From Planosporangium sp963837285 (GTDB lineage: Bacteria; Actinomycetota; Actinomycetes; Mycobacteriales; Micromonosporaceae), in assembly GCA_963837285.1 (NCBI GenBank), contig CAWIMS010000002.1:124001-188000 (forward strand): a stretch of DNA of 64,000 nucleotides. The letters are read 5' to 3'. The notes below the pieces were generated by a model. The model did not search any database. It was not told the origin of the DNA and was given only the letters and a program-made list of their open reading frames with translations. Shown one piece after another: positions 18,813-28,123 of the stretch; the stretch's first letter is position 1, and every line of letters begins with the position of its first letter. The position numbers and the translations under genes are program-made.

Positions 18813-19345
18813 AGGTACTTCGAGCAGATCGACGTGTAGTAGTACGTGAACCCGGTGGCGTTGGTGACCTCCCGGAAACCGCCGTCGGTGCAGCGGTGAC
18901 CGTGCCCGTTGGGGTGCTTCCAGGTCCACCCGGCGTAGCCGCCGCAGGCCACGCGCCAGTAGTAGTAATCGGTGTACGAGCCGTAGTTGTGCGAGTCGGT
19001 CCGGTGGTACCCGTCGCTCGCGCAGTACAGGCTGCTGATGTAGTTGGCGCCCCAGCACGGGGTGTCGCCGGGCTGGTCGGTGCCCAGGCAGTTGCCCGGC
19101 GCGATGCTGGTCCGGGTGGCCGCGAAGGCCGGCAGCCGCTCGCCGACCCAGCCGAGCATGGTGAGGGCGAGCGCGCCGCCGCCGACGACCACGGCCCGCA
19201 GGAACGACCGGCGGCCGATGCTCATCGGTTCGGCGCGCGGCGCCCGGGCAGGCTCGACCGGGCGGGTCGCGAGCGGGCGGGCGCCGCTGTCGGCGTCGCC
19301 GGGCTCAGCGGCTATCTCGGGAATGCGCTCCAGCAATCCGTTCAT
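18809..19345 (-). CDS. Tat-exported small Cys/Tyr-rich protein, methylamine dehydrogenase light-chain-like
   Basis: A 178-residue protein whose ATG (19345) follows GGAG. Residues about 41-76 form a Tat signal (IGRRSFLRAVVVGGG...). The mature part has six Cys (NCLG, PCWG, LYCAS, VACGG, HRCTD, SICSK) and a high Tyr/Trp content, with WxW and YYYW clusters. This recalls the disulfide-knotted light chain (MauA family) of methylamine dehydrogenase, though with fewer Cys than the twelve of true MauA. No heavy-chain gene is present, so it is probably not a classical amine dehydrogenase subunit. It is co-transcribed with a MauD-like thioredoxin upstream and a membrane protein downstream. Confidence 0.7.
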   Translation of the reverse strand: MNGLLERIPEIAAEPGDADSGARPLATRPVEPARAPRAEPMSIGRRSFLRAVVVGGGALALTMLGWVGERLPAFAATRTSIAPGNCLGTDQPGDTPCWGANYISSLYCASDGYHRTDSHNYGSYTDYYYWRVACGGYAGWTWKHPNGHGHRCTDGGFREVTNATGFTYYYTSICSKYL

Positions 19346-19362
19346 GTGTGGATCTCCAATGC

Positions 19363-19857
19363 TCAGACGCTGGCCATGGCCGGCGTCGCGATCAACGACT
19401 CGCATGCCGCGCGCAGGCTCTCCACCGAGCCGATCGGTTCGGCGGACACCAGCGTGCCGGCGCCGTCCACGATGAGCAGGGCCGGCTGGTACGCGATGAG
19501 GAACGGCGCGGACAACTCCTCGGCGGTCAGCACCTCGGGTGCGCCCCGCTCCCGCCATTCGGTGTCACCGTCCAGGCTGACCAGTACCGGCCGGTGCCCG
19601 GCCGCGGAGAGCCGGGCGGCGAGGTCGAGCCAGGCGTCGAAGACCGTCTCACAGGTGCCGCACGAGCGGGACAGGGCCAGCACGACCGACCGGGTACCGG
19701 CTGACGGCGCGGCCAGGTCCGGGTACTTCTGGACCTCGGTCGCGGCCCGGCGGGACTGGAGTTCGCGGACCTGGCCGACCAGGCTCGCGTACCCGAGGCC
19801 GAGCAGCACGATGGCCAGCCAGGCGACGGCCAGCGCGGCGGCGAGGATGCCGGTCAT
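19363..19857 (-). CDS. MauD/TlpA-like membrane-anchored thioredoxin-fold protein
   Basis: A 164-residue protein with one N-terminal transmembrane helix (about residues 1-27). The extracytoplasmic domain holds a C-x-x-C pair in RSCGTCETVF, at the start of a helix as in MauD/TlpA thiol-disulfide proteins. The following cis-Pro region (FLIAYQPALLIVD) fits a thioredoxin fold. It lies 17 bases upstream of the MauA-like gene and should help form or reshuffle that protein's disulfides. This is a role known for MauD and is inferred here from context. Confidence 0.75.
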   Translation of the reverse strand: MTGILAAALAVAWLAIVLLGLGYASLVGQVRELQSRRAATEVQKYPDLAAPSAGTRSVVLALSRSCGTCETVFDAWLDLAARLSAAGHRPVLVSLDGDTEWRERGAPEVLTAEELSAPFLIAYQPALLIVDGAGTLVSAEPIGSVESLRAACESLIATPAMASV

Positions 19858-19864
19858 CGCGGTG

Positions 19865-20569
19865 TCACCGGGCCCAGCTCACGCGGAGCGACGCGATCAG
19901 CTCCGCCTGGCCGTCGGCGGTGACCGTCGGGTCCCGGCCGAGGTCGTCCTCGATCGTGCAGACCGCGGTGTCACCGGCGTGCAGGAACTTGCGCCCGCGC
20001 AACGGCCCGCCGGTCTCCAGGCTCTTCGACCACACCTCGCCGTGCTCGACCCGCAGGCCGGCCTGGGTGGGAAGGAGAGCGTGGGCGTCGGTCCGCGGGT
20101 ACATCGTGATCATGCCGGAATCAGAGAACTTGACGCCGGACAGGCCCCACATGACGACCCCGCTGCCGGGTACCGCGCTGAGCGTCATGCCGTCCGGACG
20201 GTCGCTGATCTCCAGGCTTTCGAGGACCGTGACGAGCGCGCCGATCCTGGGGGCCGGGGCGGCGCCGCCGAACACCAGGCCGTGGTGGACGCCGTTCCAT
20301 GCGGCCATCCAACTCTGGGCGGCAGCGTCGACGCCGAGCACGAACGGGCGCCCGCCGTAGGTGATCTGATCGGTCGGCCGCAGGCCGCGTGCCCGCACGG
20401 TGTGATCGAAGTAGTCGGTGCTCGTGACGGACAGGCCGATCGCGACCGTTTTGCTGGTCAGCCGCATGTGCCAGAACCAGTCCGGTTGGACCCGGGCGGT
20501 CCGGCAGGACACCGTGACCTGGCTCCCGTCGGGTGCCAGTGCCGTTTGCGTAATGGTGCTCGGCGACAT
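19865..20569 (-). CDS. Hypothetical protein, first gene of the mau-like operon
   Basis: A 234-residue protein with the ATG at 20569 behind AAGGAGCG. It has no signal peptide, no transmembrane segment and no recognised family. Repeated beta-type segments and only two Cys residues (VTVSCRT, TAVCTIED) are visible. The stop is 7 bases before the MauD-like start, so it leads a tight four-gene operon (this protein, MauD-like, MauA-like, membrane protein). Because it lacks an export signal it would be cytosolic unless carried by another route. It could be an accessory or regulatory component; function is not assigned. Confidence 0.7.
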   Translation of the reverse strand: MSPSTITQTALAPDGSQVTVSCRTARVQPDWFWHMRLTSKTVAIGLSVTSTDYFDHTVRARGLRPTDQITYGGRPFVLGVDAAAQSWMAAWNGVHHGLVFGGAAPAPRIGALVTVLESLEISDRPDGMTLSAVPGSGVVMWGLSGVKFSDSGMITMYPRTDAHALLPTQAGLRVEHGEVWSKSLETGGPLRGRKFLHAGDTAVCTIEDDLGRDPTVTADGQAELIASLRVSWAR

Positions 20570-20793
20570 GTGCCGCTCCTTCCACGGGGTGGTCCGCAGC
20601 ATGCCCGGGAGCACTTTCCGCCCACTTTCCGCGCGCTTTCCGCGGCCCCGTGATCTCGCCGGGTGACGTGGTGCCGGCCGGGGTTCTGGTCGACGATCTC
20701 TATGACGCCTCAAGTGGATCCGGGCACGCGTTGCAGTCCCAGGTCCAGCAACATCGATCTCACGCGGTACGACCGTCTGGCAAGCTGACGGGC

Positions 20794-21605
20794 GTGGATT
20801 TGATCGTGCCGACGTCGGCAGGAGCGGTGCGCGGGGTGACCCGGGACGGCATGTCCGTCTTCCGGGGCATCCCGTTCGCCGCCGCGCCACCGCAGTTGCC
20901 GCCCGCGCCGGGGGTGCCTGCGGTATGGAAACCCGGCGACGGCCTCGACTGCCTGACCGTCAACGTCTGGACTCCTGAGACCGGCGGCGCGGCGTTGCCG
21001 GTACTGGTGTGGATCTACGGGGGCGCGTGGAAGACCGGCAGCGCCAGCCAGCCGGGCTACGAAGCCAGCCGGCTGGCCGGCGCCGGGGTCGTCGTGGTGA
21101 CGTTCAACTACCGGGTCGGGTTCGAGGGGTTCGGGCTGCTGCCCGGCGCCCCGGCCAACCGCGGGCTGCGCGATCAGATCGCCGCCCTGGAATGGGTACG
21201 GGACAACGTCGCCGCCTTCGGCGGCGACCCGGGGAACGTGACCGTCTTCGGCGAGTCCGCCGGCGCGGCCTCGGAGGAAATTCTTCCGGGCGGACCTGGC
21301 TGTACGACTTCACCTGGCCGAGCCCGGCCTTCGGCGCCTGCCACAGCCTCGACGTGCCGTTCACGTTCGGCAACGGCGAAACCCTGATGGCCGCCCGGCT
21401 GCTCGGCTCTCCGCCACCGCCCGAATTCGCCGTCCTGTCCGACCACATCCGCAAGTCGTGGACCTCCTTCGGGGCCACCGGGGACCCGGGCTGGCCGGCC
21501 TTCGACCTGGACCGCCGCACGACCCGGATCTGGGACGTCCCGCCCGCCGACGTCGGGTACCCGTTGGTCGACTCGTACCGGATCTGGAGTGCTCATCGTG
21601 GATGA
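20794..21605 (+). pseudogene. Carboxylesterase type B, broken by deletions and a frameshift
   Basis: The reading from GTG 20794 gives the type-B esterase N-terminus (GAVRGVTRDGMSVFRGIPFA), then LTVNVWTPE, then the oxyanion and nucleophile region FGESAGA. The expected segment between GIPFAAAPP and the DCLTVN block is shortened. After the nucleophile Ser the sequence jumps to another frame that carries the C-terminus (YDFTWPSPAFGACHSLDVPF, then HIRKSWTSFGATGDPGWP). About half the catalytic domain, including the acidic triad residue, is missing, so the gene is inactive. It overlaps the start of the next gene. Confidence 0.8.
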
Positions 21606-22692
21606 TCTGGAGGTCCGGCGGAGCCGGGCGAAGGCGGCCTGCGACCGGATCCTGTCCGGGGTGCGCGAGCAGCGGATCGGCGACCGCCTCGCCGCGCTCG
21701 CCGAGGCGGCCGCCGGCTTCGACGAGCCGGACCGGTACGGCGCAGGTGGCCCGGTGACCGCGCTGGAGGAGCGGGTCGCCGGGCTGTTGGGCAAGCCGGC
21801 GGCGGTGTTCTTCCCGACCGGGACGATGGCCCAGCAGGTGGCGCTGCGATGCTGGGCCGGGCGTACGAGCAACCCGACCGTCGCCATGCATCCGCTCGCG
21901 CACCCCGAGGTTCACGAGCGGCACGCGTACACGATGCTGTCCGGACTCCAGGCGGTGTTTCCGACCGGGGAGCCGCGCCAGCCCACCGCCGCCGAGGTAC
22001 ACGATCTTGACGAGCCGTTCGGCACCCTGCTGCTCGAACTGCCGCTGCGCGACGCCGGGTACCTGCTGCCGACCTGGGACGAGTTGACCGCCGTCGTGGC
22101 CGCGGCCCGCGACCGTGCCGCCCGGGTGCATTTCGACGGCGCCCGCCTGTGGGAGAGCACCACGTACCTCGGCCACGACCTGGCCGAGATCGCCGCGCTC
22201 GCCGACAGCGTGTACGTGTCGTTCTACAAGACTCTGGGCGGGATCTCGGGTGCGGTGCTGGCCGGGCCGGCCGACCTGATCGCGCAGGCCAGGGCCTGGC
22301 GGCACCGGTACGGTGGGCAGCTCTTCCAGCAGTGGCCGGCCGCGCTGGCGGCGCTGATCGGGCTGGACATGCAACTGCCCCGGCTGGCGGAGTACGTCCA
22401 GCACGCGCGAGCGGTGGCGACCGCGCTGGCCCAGGTTCCCGGTGCCCGGGTGCACCCCGACCCGCCGCACACCCATCAGTTCCAGTGGTGGCTGCCGCAC
22501 CGCGCCGAGGCGCTGGAGGACGCCGCGCTCGCCCTGGCCGAGGCGGAGCGGACCTGGCTGTGCGCCGGCTGGACGCAGGCCGCGCCGGGGTACGCGATGG
22601 CCGAGATCACCGTCGCCGAGCCGGCCCTGACCTGGACCGGCGTCGATATCAGCCGGGCGGTCGAGGCGTTTCTGAACCGGGTCGCCGGTTGA
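21589..22692 (+). CDS. Threonine aldolase/beta-eliminating lyase family PLP enzyme
   Basis: A 367-residue fold-type I PLP enzyme. The cofactor-binding Lys lies in VYVSFYKTLGG, preceded by the PLP-contacting HFDGARLW block. The N-terminal glycine-rich GTMAQQVAL segment and the overall length match low-specificity L-threonine aldolase-like proteins that split beta-hydroxy amino acids to glycine and an aldehyde. Substrate is not determinable. GTG 21589 or GTG 21598 may be the start. It overlaps the decayed esterase upstream. Confidence 0.85.
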   Translation: MLIVDDLEVRRSRAKAACDRILSGVREQRIGDRLAALAEAAAGFDEPDRYGAGGPVTALEERVAGLLGKPAAVFFPTGTMAQQVALRCWAGRTSNPTVAMHPLAHPEVHERHAYTMLSGLQAVFPTGEPRQPTAAEVHDLDEPFGTLLLELPLRDAGYLLPTWDELTAVVAAARDRAARVHFDGARLWESTTYLGHDLAEIAALADSVYVSFYKTLGGISGAVLAGPADLIAQARAWRHRYGGQLFQQWPAALAALIGLDMQLPRLAEYVQHARAVATALAQVPGARVHPDPPHTHQFQWWLPHRAEALEDAALALAEAERTWLCAGWTQAAPGYAMAEITVAEPALTWTGVDISRAVEAFLNRVAG

Positions 22693-22793
22693 CCTGGTAC
22701 ACCCGGGGTGGTGACATGCGTACTGGTGCGCGGCTGGGCGACGCGCCCGGACCTACGGCCGGTGGGTCCTGATTTGTGGGGAGTTGGCATGCG

Positions 22794-23669
22794 ATGACGG
22801 CTCAGCCGGACGGCGCCGCCAGCGGGCCCACGGTGCGCCGGATGCTCGTCGGCGCCCAGCTGCGTAGGTTACGCGAGAGCAGGGCGATCAGCCGTGAGGA
22901 CGCCGGCTGGGCGATCCGTGGTTCGGAGTCGAAGATCAGCCGCATGGAGCTGGGCCGGGTCGGCTTCAAGCTGCGCGACATCGCCGACCTGCTCACCCTG
23001 TACGGCGTCGACGGCGGCGAGGAACGCGAACTCCTGCTGGCCATGGCCCGCGAGGCGAACCAGCCGGGCTGGTGGCACGAGTACGGTGACCTGCTGCCCG
23101 GCTGGCTCCAGTCCTACCTGGACCTGGAGGCGGCGGCGTCGCTCATCCGCACCTACGAGCTCCAGTTCGTGCCAGGGTTGTTGCAGACCGAGGGGTACGC
23201 CCGGGCCGTCATCAAGCTCGGCCACACCCGCGCGAAGCCCGACGAGATCGATCGGCGGGTCAGCGTACGGATGAACCGCAAGCAGTTGCTCACCCGCGCG
23301 AACGCGCCGCAGCTGTGGGTGGTGATCGACGAGGCGGTGCTCCGGCGCCCGATCGGCGGCCGCCAGGTGATGCGCGCCCAGATCGAGGCTTTGATAGCGG
23401 CCGACACGATGCGCAACGTCCGGCTTCAGGTGCTGCCGTTCGCGGTCGGCGGGCACGCCGCCAGCGGCGGAGCGTTCACCATCCTGCGCTTCGCCGAGCC
23501 GGAACTTCCGGACGTGGTGTACGTCGAGTCCCTCACCAGCGCCCATTACATTGAACGCCCGGAGGAGGTGGACCAGTACACGGTGGCCGCCGCGCGCCTG
23601 TTCGTCGAGGCCGAGCCGCCCGCCAGTACCCCGAAGGTCCTTCGCCGGGCCATTGGGGATCTTGGCTGA
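22794..23669 (+). CDS. XRE-family regulator with DUF5753 domain (second)
   Basis: A 291-residue regulator. The ATG at 22794 lies behind GGGGAG. The HTH is at about residues 12-70 (GAQLRRLRESRAIS, then SESKISRMELG), followed by the DUF5753 domain (RTYELQFVPGLLQTEGYA, then RLQVLPFAVGGH). It is a paralogue of the regulator at 12158 but lacks a DUF397 neighbour; a DUF574 methyltransferase follows instead. Together they form a common actinobacterial pair of unknown role. Confidence 0.9.
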   Translation: MTAQPDGAASGPTVRRMLVGAQLRRLRESRAISREDAGWAIRGSESKISRMELGRVGFKLRDIADLLTLYGVDGGEERELLLAMAREANQPGWWHEYGDLLPGWLQSYLDLEAAASLIRTYELQFVPGLLQTEGYARAVIKLGHTRAKPDEIDRRVSVRMNRKQLLTRANAPQLWVVIDEAVLRRPIGGRQVMRAQIEALIAADTMRNVRLQVLPFAVGGHAASGGAFTILRFAEPELPDVVYVESLTSAHYIERPEEVDQYTVAAARLFVEAEPPASTPKVLRRAIGDLG

Positions 23670-23736
23670 GTGTTGTTTTGTGGCGCGGGGGATTAGTCTG
23701 GTGACGCCCGATCGCGCGGTGGAAGGGGTCTCTCCC

Positions 23737-24528
23737 GTGTCAGACGAGCAGTCCAAAATAGACGTCACGGTGCCGCATTCGGCCCGGATCTGGAACTACT
23801 GGTTGGGCGGCAAAGACAACTTCGCCGTCGATCGGGAGGCCGGCGACCAGTACGTTCAGTTCTTCCCCGGGATCGTCGACATCGCTCGCGCCGACCGCGC
23901 GTTCCTCGGCCGCACCGTCCGGTACCTGGTCGGCGAGGTTGGCATCCGGCAGCTACTCGACGTCGGCACCGGCCTGCCCACCGCCGACAACACCCACCAG
24001 GTCGCCCAGCGGGTCGCGCCGGAATCCCGCATCGTCTATGTGGACAATGACCCGCTCGTGCTCGCGCACGCCCGCGCGCTCCTGACCAGCAGCCCGCAAG
24101 GCACGACCGACTACGTCGACGCCGACATGCGCGAGCCTTCGAACATCGTCGAGGCCGCCGCGAAGCTGCTCGACTTCAGCAAGCCGGTGGCGCTGATGTT
24201 CATGGGCGTACTGGGGCACGTCGACGACTACGACCAGGCCCGGTCGATCGTGCGGACACTGGTGGACGCGTTGCCGTCCGGCAGCTACCTGACCCTCAAC
24301 GAGGGCGCCGACACCAGCCCGGTCCTCAACGAGGCCCAGGAGGGGTACAACAACAGCGGCGCGGTGCCGTATGTGCTCCGGAGCCCGGCGCAGATCACCG
24401 GGTTCTTCGAGGGCCTGGAGCTGATCGAGCCCGGGGTGGTACCGGTGACGCAGTGGCGTCCGGACACGCCACCCTCGGATGAGGCGGCGCGGATCCCCCA
24501 GTACGGCGGGGTCGGTCGCAAACCCTGA
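23737..24528 (+). CDS. SAM-dependent methyltransferase, DUF574 (PF04672) family
   Basis: A 263-residue Rossmann-fold methyltransferase. GTG 23737 follows GGAAGGGG. The family signature PHSARIWNYWLGGKDNF opens the protein. The SAM-binding loop is LLDVGTGLPT, the acidic residue following in VYVDNDPLV, and the loop YVDADMREP precedes a late MFMGVLGHV motif. These enzymes are abundant in Streptomyces and Micromonosporaceae; the substrate is unknown. It follows the XRE gene by about 70 bases in the same direction. Confidence 0.88.
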   Translation: MSDEQSKIDVTVPHSARIWNYWLGGKDNFAVDREAGDQYVQFFPGIVDIARADRAFLGRTVRYLVGEVGIRQLLDVGTGLPTADNTHQVAQRVAPESRIVYVDNDPLVLAHARALLTSSPQGTTDYVDADMREPSNIVEAAAKLLDFSKPVALMFMGVLGHVDDYDQARSIVRTLVDALPSGSYLTLNEGADTSPVLNEAQEGYNNSGAVPYVLRSPAQITGFFEGLELIEPGVVPVTQWRPDTPPSDEAARIPQYGGVGRKP

Positions 24529-25260
24529 TCGGCGGCTGCTCGCCGATCAGTTCCGCAGCCCGGTCTCCAACTCCCGGGGTGTCCTGCCTGTCATGACGAC
24601 ACGCCGTTCGGCTCCGCGTCGAGCGGCGTCCGATATCGGAGGCTTGGGCGATGGCAGAACCTGGCTCGACGGCGCCGAGCGCGACCCGACGCGGCTCGTC
24701 GCATTCACCGATGCGGTCATCGCCATCCCCGTCACGCTGCTCGTCCTGGAGATCCACCCGCCGCACGACACCCGGCACCTTTGGCACGGTCTCGCCACGC
24801 TCTGGCCGTCGTACCTGGCCTACGCCGTCACCTTCCTACTGATCGGGCAGGTGTGGGCCAACCACCACGTCATGTTCGACCACATCCGTACCGCCGACCG
24901 GATGGTGCTGTTCCTCAACACCCTGCTGCTGATGGACATCGCGTTCGAGCTGGCCGCCATCCTGTTCAACATCATCTGGTGGCACGCACGCCGCGACCGC
25001 CGGCTGCTCACGACTACCGTCGACTCCGCCGGCGTGAAGTCCATCAGCCGGCGTTTCCAACTCGCCCTTGCCTGGATCGCCATCGGAACCCTGGTCGGCG
25101 CCTTCGTACCTGCTCTAGGCCCGTCGTTCGCACCTGAAGTTACATGGCTGTGGTTTCTGGCCAGCGGTGTTGGGTGGGATCAACGACGAGTAGGTCCAGG
25201 AGCCGGGCCTGGAGGTATGATCCGCCCCAGAAATTCCGGACAAACGGTTAGTGGTCCAAA

Positions 25261-26094
25261 TTAGGCCGCTCGCTGCCCGTTCAGGTACTCGTTGTAGACC
25301 TCGTTGGGAGTCTTGTAGCCGAGACCCGAGTGGAGACGTCGGGAATTGTATCGCAATTCTATGTAGCGGGCAACATCGTTGATCGCATGCTTCCTGGTCG
25401 GATACTGGGTACGGCTGACCCGCTCGTTCTTCAACGCCGCGAAGAACGATTCGGCCATCGCGTTGTCGTAACAGATCCCGGTACGTCCGACGGATTGCCT
25501 GATCCGATGCTCGCGAAGCACCTGGCCGAACTCGGCGGACATGTAGTTACTACCACGGTCCGAGTGGAATATAGCACCTTCCTTGATGTTATTGTTGCGA
25601 ACGGCCATACCGATCGCGGCGCTGATGAGTGGAGTTTTGTAGTTGTCCGACATCGCCCAGCCGACGACCATTTTCGTGTAGCAGTCGATCACGGTGGCGA
25701 GGAATACCCAGCCCTCCCAGGTCGGAATGTAGGTGATGTCGCCGACCATCTTTTCGCCCGGCGCGGACGCAGTGAAGTCCCGATGCAGCAGATCCGGCAG
25801 CGGCCCGGCCCCCGGGTCCTGATCGGTTAGGCTGTGCCGCCAGGGCCGCGGCTGGCAGGGCACCAGGCCCAGCTGGCGTACCAGAGCACGGACCAGTTCC
25901 AGAGAGCAGGCGTGGCCGGACCGCAGCAGCGAGGCGTGGATCCGCCGATAGCCGTACGTCTCGTCCGATAGCTCGAAAATCACCACGATCAACTGTTTCA
26001 ATTTCTCCCGGCGTGCCGCGGTCGCCGATTGTGGCCGGCGTCGCCACTCGTAATAGCCGGAACTGGAAACCCCCAGCCACTTGCACATTTGCAC
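25261..26094 (-). CDS. IS3-family transposase OrfB (DDE integrase domain)
   Basis: A 277-residue catalytic part. HTH_21-like N-terminus (YGYRRIHASLLRSGH), then the rve integrase core with catalytic Asp in VGDITYIPT, Asp in IFHSDRGSNY and Glu in AMAESFFAALKNE, ending LHSGLGYKTPNEV. It is normally made as an OrfAB fusion through a -1 frameshift from orfA. The enzyme cuts and joins the element ends. All three acidic residues are intact, so the element may still be active. Confidence 0.93.
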   Translation of the reverse strand: MQMCKWLGVSSSGYYEWRRRPQSATAARREKLKQLIVVIFELSDETYGYRRIHASLLRSGHACSLELVRALVRQLGLVPCQPRPWRHSLTDQDPGAGPLPDLLHRDFTASAPGEKMVGDITYIPTWEGWVFLATVIDCYTKMVVGWAMSDNYKTPLISAAIGMAVRNNNIKEGAIFHSDRGSNYMSAEFGQVLREHRIRQSVGRTGICYDNAMAESFFAALKNERVSRTQYPTRKHAINDVARYIELRYNSRRLHSGLGYKTPNEVYNEYLNGQRAA

Positions 26095-26165
26095 GACGGT
26101 GTACCTGGGCCGGCCGTCCGGCCCGAAGGCGCGTTTCTCCGCGTCGATCAGCTCGTACCGAGCTT

Positions 26166-26462
26166 CTACCGATACTCGCTGGCGAAGAACGCTGCGGCTT
26201 TTCCCAAGAACTCGCGCTCCAGCTTGAGTTCCCGGACTTCCTTCTCCAGTTCCCGTAGCCGGGCCCGCTCCGAAATCGACAGCGGCGGCTCCTCGCCGGC
26301 GTGCGCCTGCCGATACGCGTTCACCCAGTTACGCAGAGTCTGCTCGTTCACGCCGATCTCGCGCGCCGTCGACGGAATCGCCCGAGACTCCTCGACCACC
26401 ATCCGGGCGACCTGTTCCTTGTATTCCGGCGTGTACGACCTGCGCTGCCTCGCCATCACCAT
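26166..26462 (-). CDS. IS3-family transposase OrfA (HTH protein)
   Basis: A 98-residue DNA-binding protein: HTH (ARMVVEESRAIPSTAREIGV, then NEQTLRNWVNAY) and a leucine-zipper-like C-terminus (RLRELEKEVRELKLEREFL). A GGGAAAAG stretch near 26198-26205 close to its end is a plausible slippery site for the -1 frameshift that would fuse it to OrfB. Confidence 0.9.
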   Translation of the reverse strand: MVMARQRRSYTPEYKEQVARMVVEESRAIPSTAREIGVNEQTLRNWVNAYRQAHAGEEPPLSISERARLRELEKEVRELKLEREFLGKAAAFFASEYR

Positions 26463-26527
26463 TCCCCTTTTCCTTCCCGAAGAGAAAAGATCTTAGTTGG
26501 TTCTCTCTCCGGAAGATCCAGGGCGGC

Positions 26528-28123
26528 TCAGTATCCGGGTTTGGGGATGGTGGGTGGTTGGTCGCGGTGGGTTGGGATGAGCCGTAGGTCGCCGAGGGCT
26601 TGGAGGATGAGGCGTCCGGTGGGTCTGCGGGGGCGGCGGTCGTTGATGTAGAAGCCGATCATGTCGGTGTCGGGGGCGAGGTTGCGGCGGACCTCGCGTT
26701 CGATGAGGCAGAAGATGAGCAGGGCCAGGCAGATGACGGTGAGTAGCGCGGTGATGCGTCGGTTGTTGCGCAGGAAGATCGGGGCAACGGCGAGGGGGCC
26801 TTTGAATTCGCCGTAGCGGCGTTCAACCGTGGGCTGGTCCTTGTAGCGCGCCAGGACCTCGGCGGCGTCGATGCGGGCGGGAAGGTTGGTCAGCAGGGCG
26901 TACCAGCCGTCGGTGGCGGCCTCGACGTCGATGGCTGCCTGGTCGAACGACCAGGCGAAGGCGGGCTTGCCGGTGGCGTCTGTGGTGATGGTCGTTTGCA
27001 GGTGGGTAAGCACCCGGCGGTGTCGGGCGATGGCGGCGGCCCTGGCTGTCACGGCCTCAATGGTGGGGTGGTGGCGGGTGCCGGCGGTGCGGGTGAGGGT
27101 GTCCAGGTCGGTGCGGGCGCGGGCGAGTTTGTGGGCGCGGGCTTTGGCGGCGGCGGTGGCATTGGCGCTGGAGTGCACCAGGATCCGCCGTACCGGTAGC
27201 AGCGGATCCTTCTTGCGGGGGCCGGCCAGGTCCATGGTGTCTTCGGTGACCCGGTAGGTGTCCCGCCGCCAGGGCGGGGTGTTCTCGTCGCGTTCGGCGA
27301 GATAGTCCACCAGCGCTGCCTCGGCGGGGTCGTAGCCGGCGAACAGCCCGTCGGGTACCCGGGAGGCGGCCAGGGGAGCGATGAACGTGATGTTGGCGTT
27401 GACCATCGCGGTGACGTTGCTGTAGGAGATCAGCTTCGAGTCGCCGACCAACAGGAAGCTGTGGGGTGCGGCGACGGCCCGCAGGGCGTTCATGGTGTCA
27501 ACGACCTGGGCGACCTCGGCGGCGTTGCCGTCGTAGGCACGGTGGAAGATCGGGATCCCGCCGTCGGCGCTGACCCCCATACCGGCCTGGATCTGCTTCA
27601 GGTCGGCCCGTCGGTCCTTGGGATGGCCGTAGGCCGGGGCCGGATGCTCCTCATCGAGGTTGGGATAGGCGCCGTACAGCGAGATCGAGGTCATATCCCA
27701 GTGGATACGGGCCACGTCGATACCGAACGCGTCGATGGCCTTCGCGCCGATCGATCCCACGACCGGGTCGATCTGGCTGGCCAGGGCGTCCAAGGCCCGA
27801 CCCAGCCGGTCGTCGTTGAGGGTGTCCGCACCGATGCCGTAGACCTCCTCCACGGCCCACGCCTGCGCCCAGTCGGCCACCGCGACCATCGCCTTCGGGC
27901 TGGTCAACCGGTTGGCGATCAACGCCTCGATGACCTGCCCGTGGCTGAGCGGGCCGACATCACGCATCGGACAGGCCCGGTCGATGATGCCCGCGATGTC
28001 CAACCGGCGAGAGAAGTCCGCGATCACCGGCAGCGATCCCATCTGCTTCTCCAACCGATCGACCACCGCGACCTGTGCACGCGGCCACCGCGGTACCCGT
28101 CGAGGCTCCTTCGATACACCCAT
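26528..28123 (-). CDS. IS1634-family transposase, 3' end replaced by the IS3 insertion
   Basis: A 531-residue DDE transposase: SLPVIADFSRRLDIAGIIDR, then IHWDMTSISLYGAYPN (first catalytic Asp region), LLVGDSKLISYSN (second), and YKDQPTVERRYGEFKG (glutamate region). The TGA that ends it is the terminal trinucleotide of the IS3 repeat. Across the insertion the original frame continues after the shared Tyr codon for about 25 residues to TAA at 25140-25142. Only the extreme C-terminus is altered, so activity is uncertain. Confidence 0.88.
   Translation of the reverse strand: MGVSKEPRRVPRWPRAQVAVVDRLEKQMGSLPVIADFSRRLDIAGIIDRACPMRDVGPLSHGQVIEALIANRLTSPKAMVAVADWAQAWAVEEVYGIGADTLNDDRLGRALDALASQIDPVVGSIGAKAIDAFGIDVARIHWDMTSISLYGAYPNLDEEHPAPAYGHPKDRRADLKQIQAGMGVSADGGIPIFHRAYDGNAAEVAQVVDTMNALRAVAAPHSFLLVGDSKLISYSNVTAMVNANITFIAPLAASRVPDGLFAGYDPAEAALVDYLAERDENTPPWRRDTYRVTEDTMDLAGPRKKDPLLPVRRILVHSSANATAAAKARAHKLARARTDLDTLTRTAGTRHHPTIEAVTARAAAIARHRRVLTHLQTTITTDATGKPAFAWSFDQAAIDVEAATDGWYALLTNLPARIDAAEVLARYKDQPTVERRYGEFKGPLAVAPIFLRNNRRITALLTVICLALLIFCLIEREVRRNLAPDTDMIGFYINDRRPRRPTGRLILQALGDLRLIPTHRDQPPTIPKPGY

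Larger units (their letters stand above)
25218..26530 (-). mobile_element. IS3-family insertion sequence nested inside the IS1634-like element
   Basis: 1313 bp. Imperfect terminal repeats start TGATCCGCCCCAGAAATTCC on the left and TGAGCCGCCCTGGATCTTCC on the right (complement, ending at 26530). The 3-bp direct repeat GTA (25215-25217 and 26531-26533) is the target duplication expected for IS3. It carries orfA and orfB. Confidence 0.9.
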
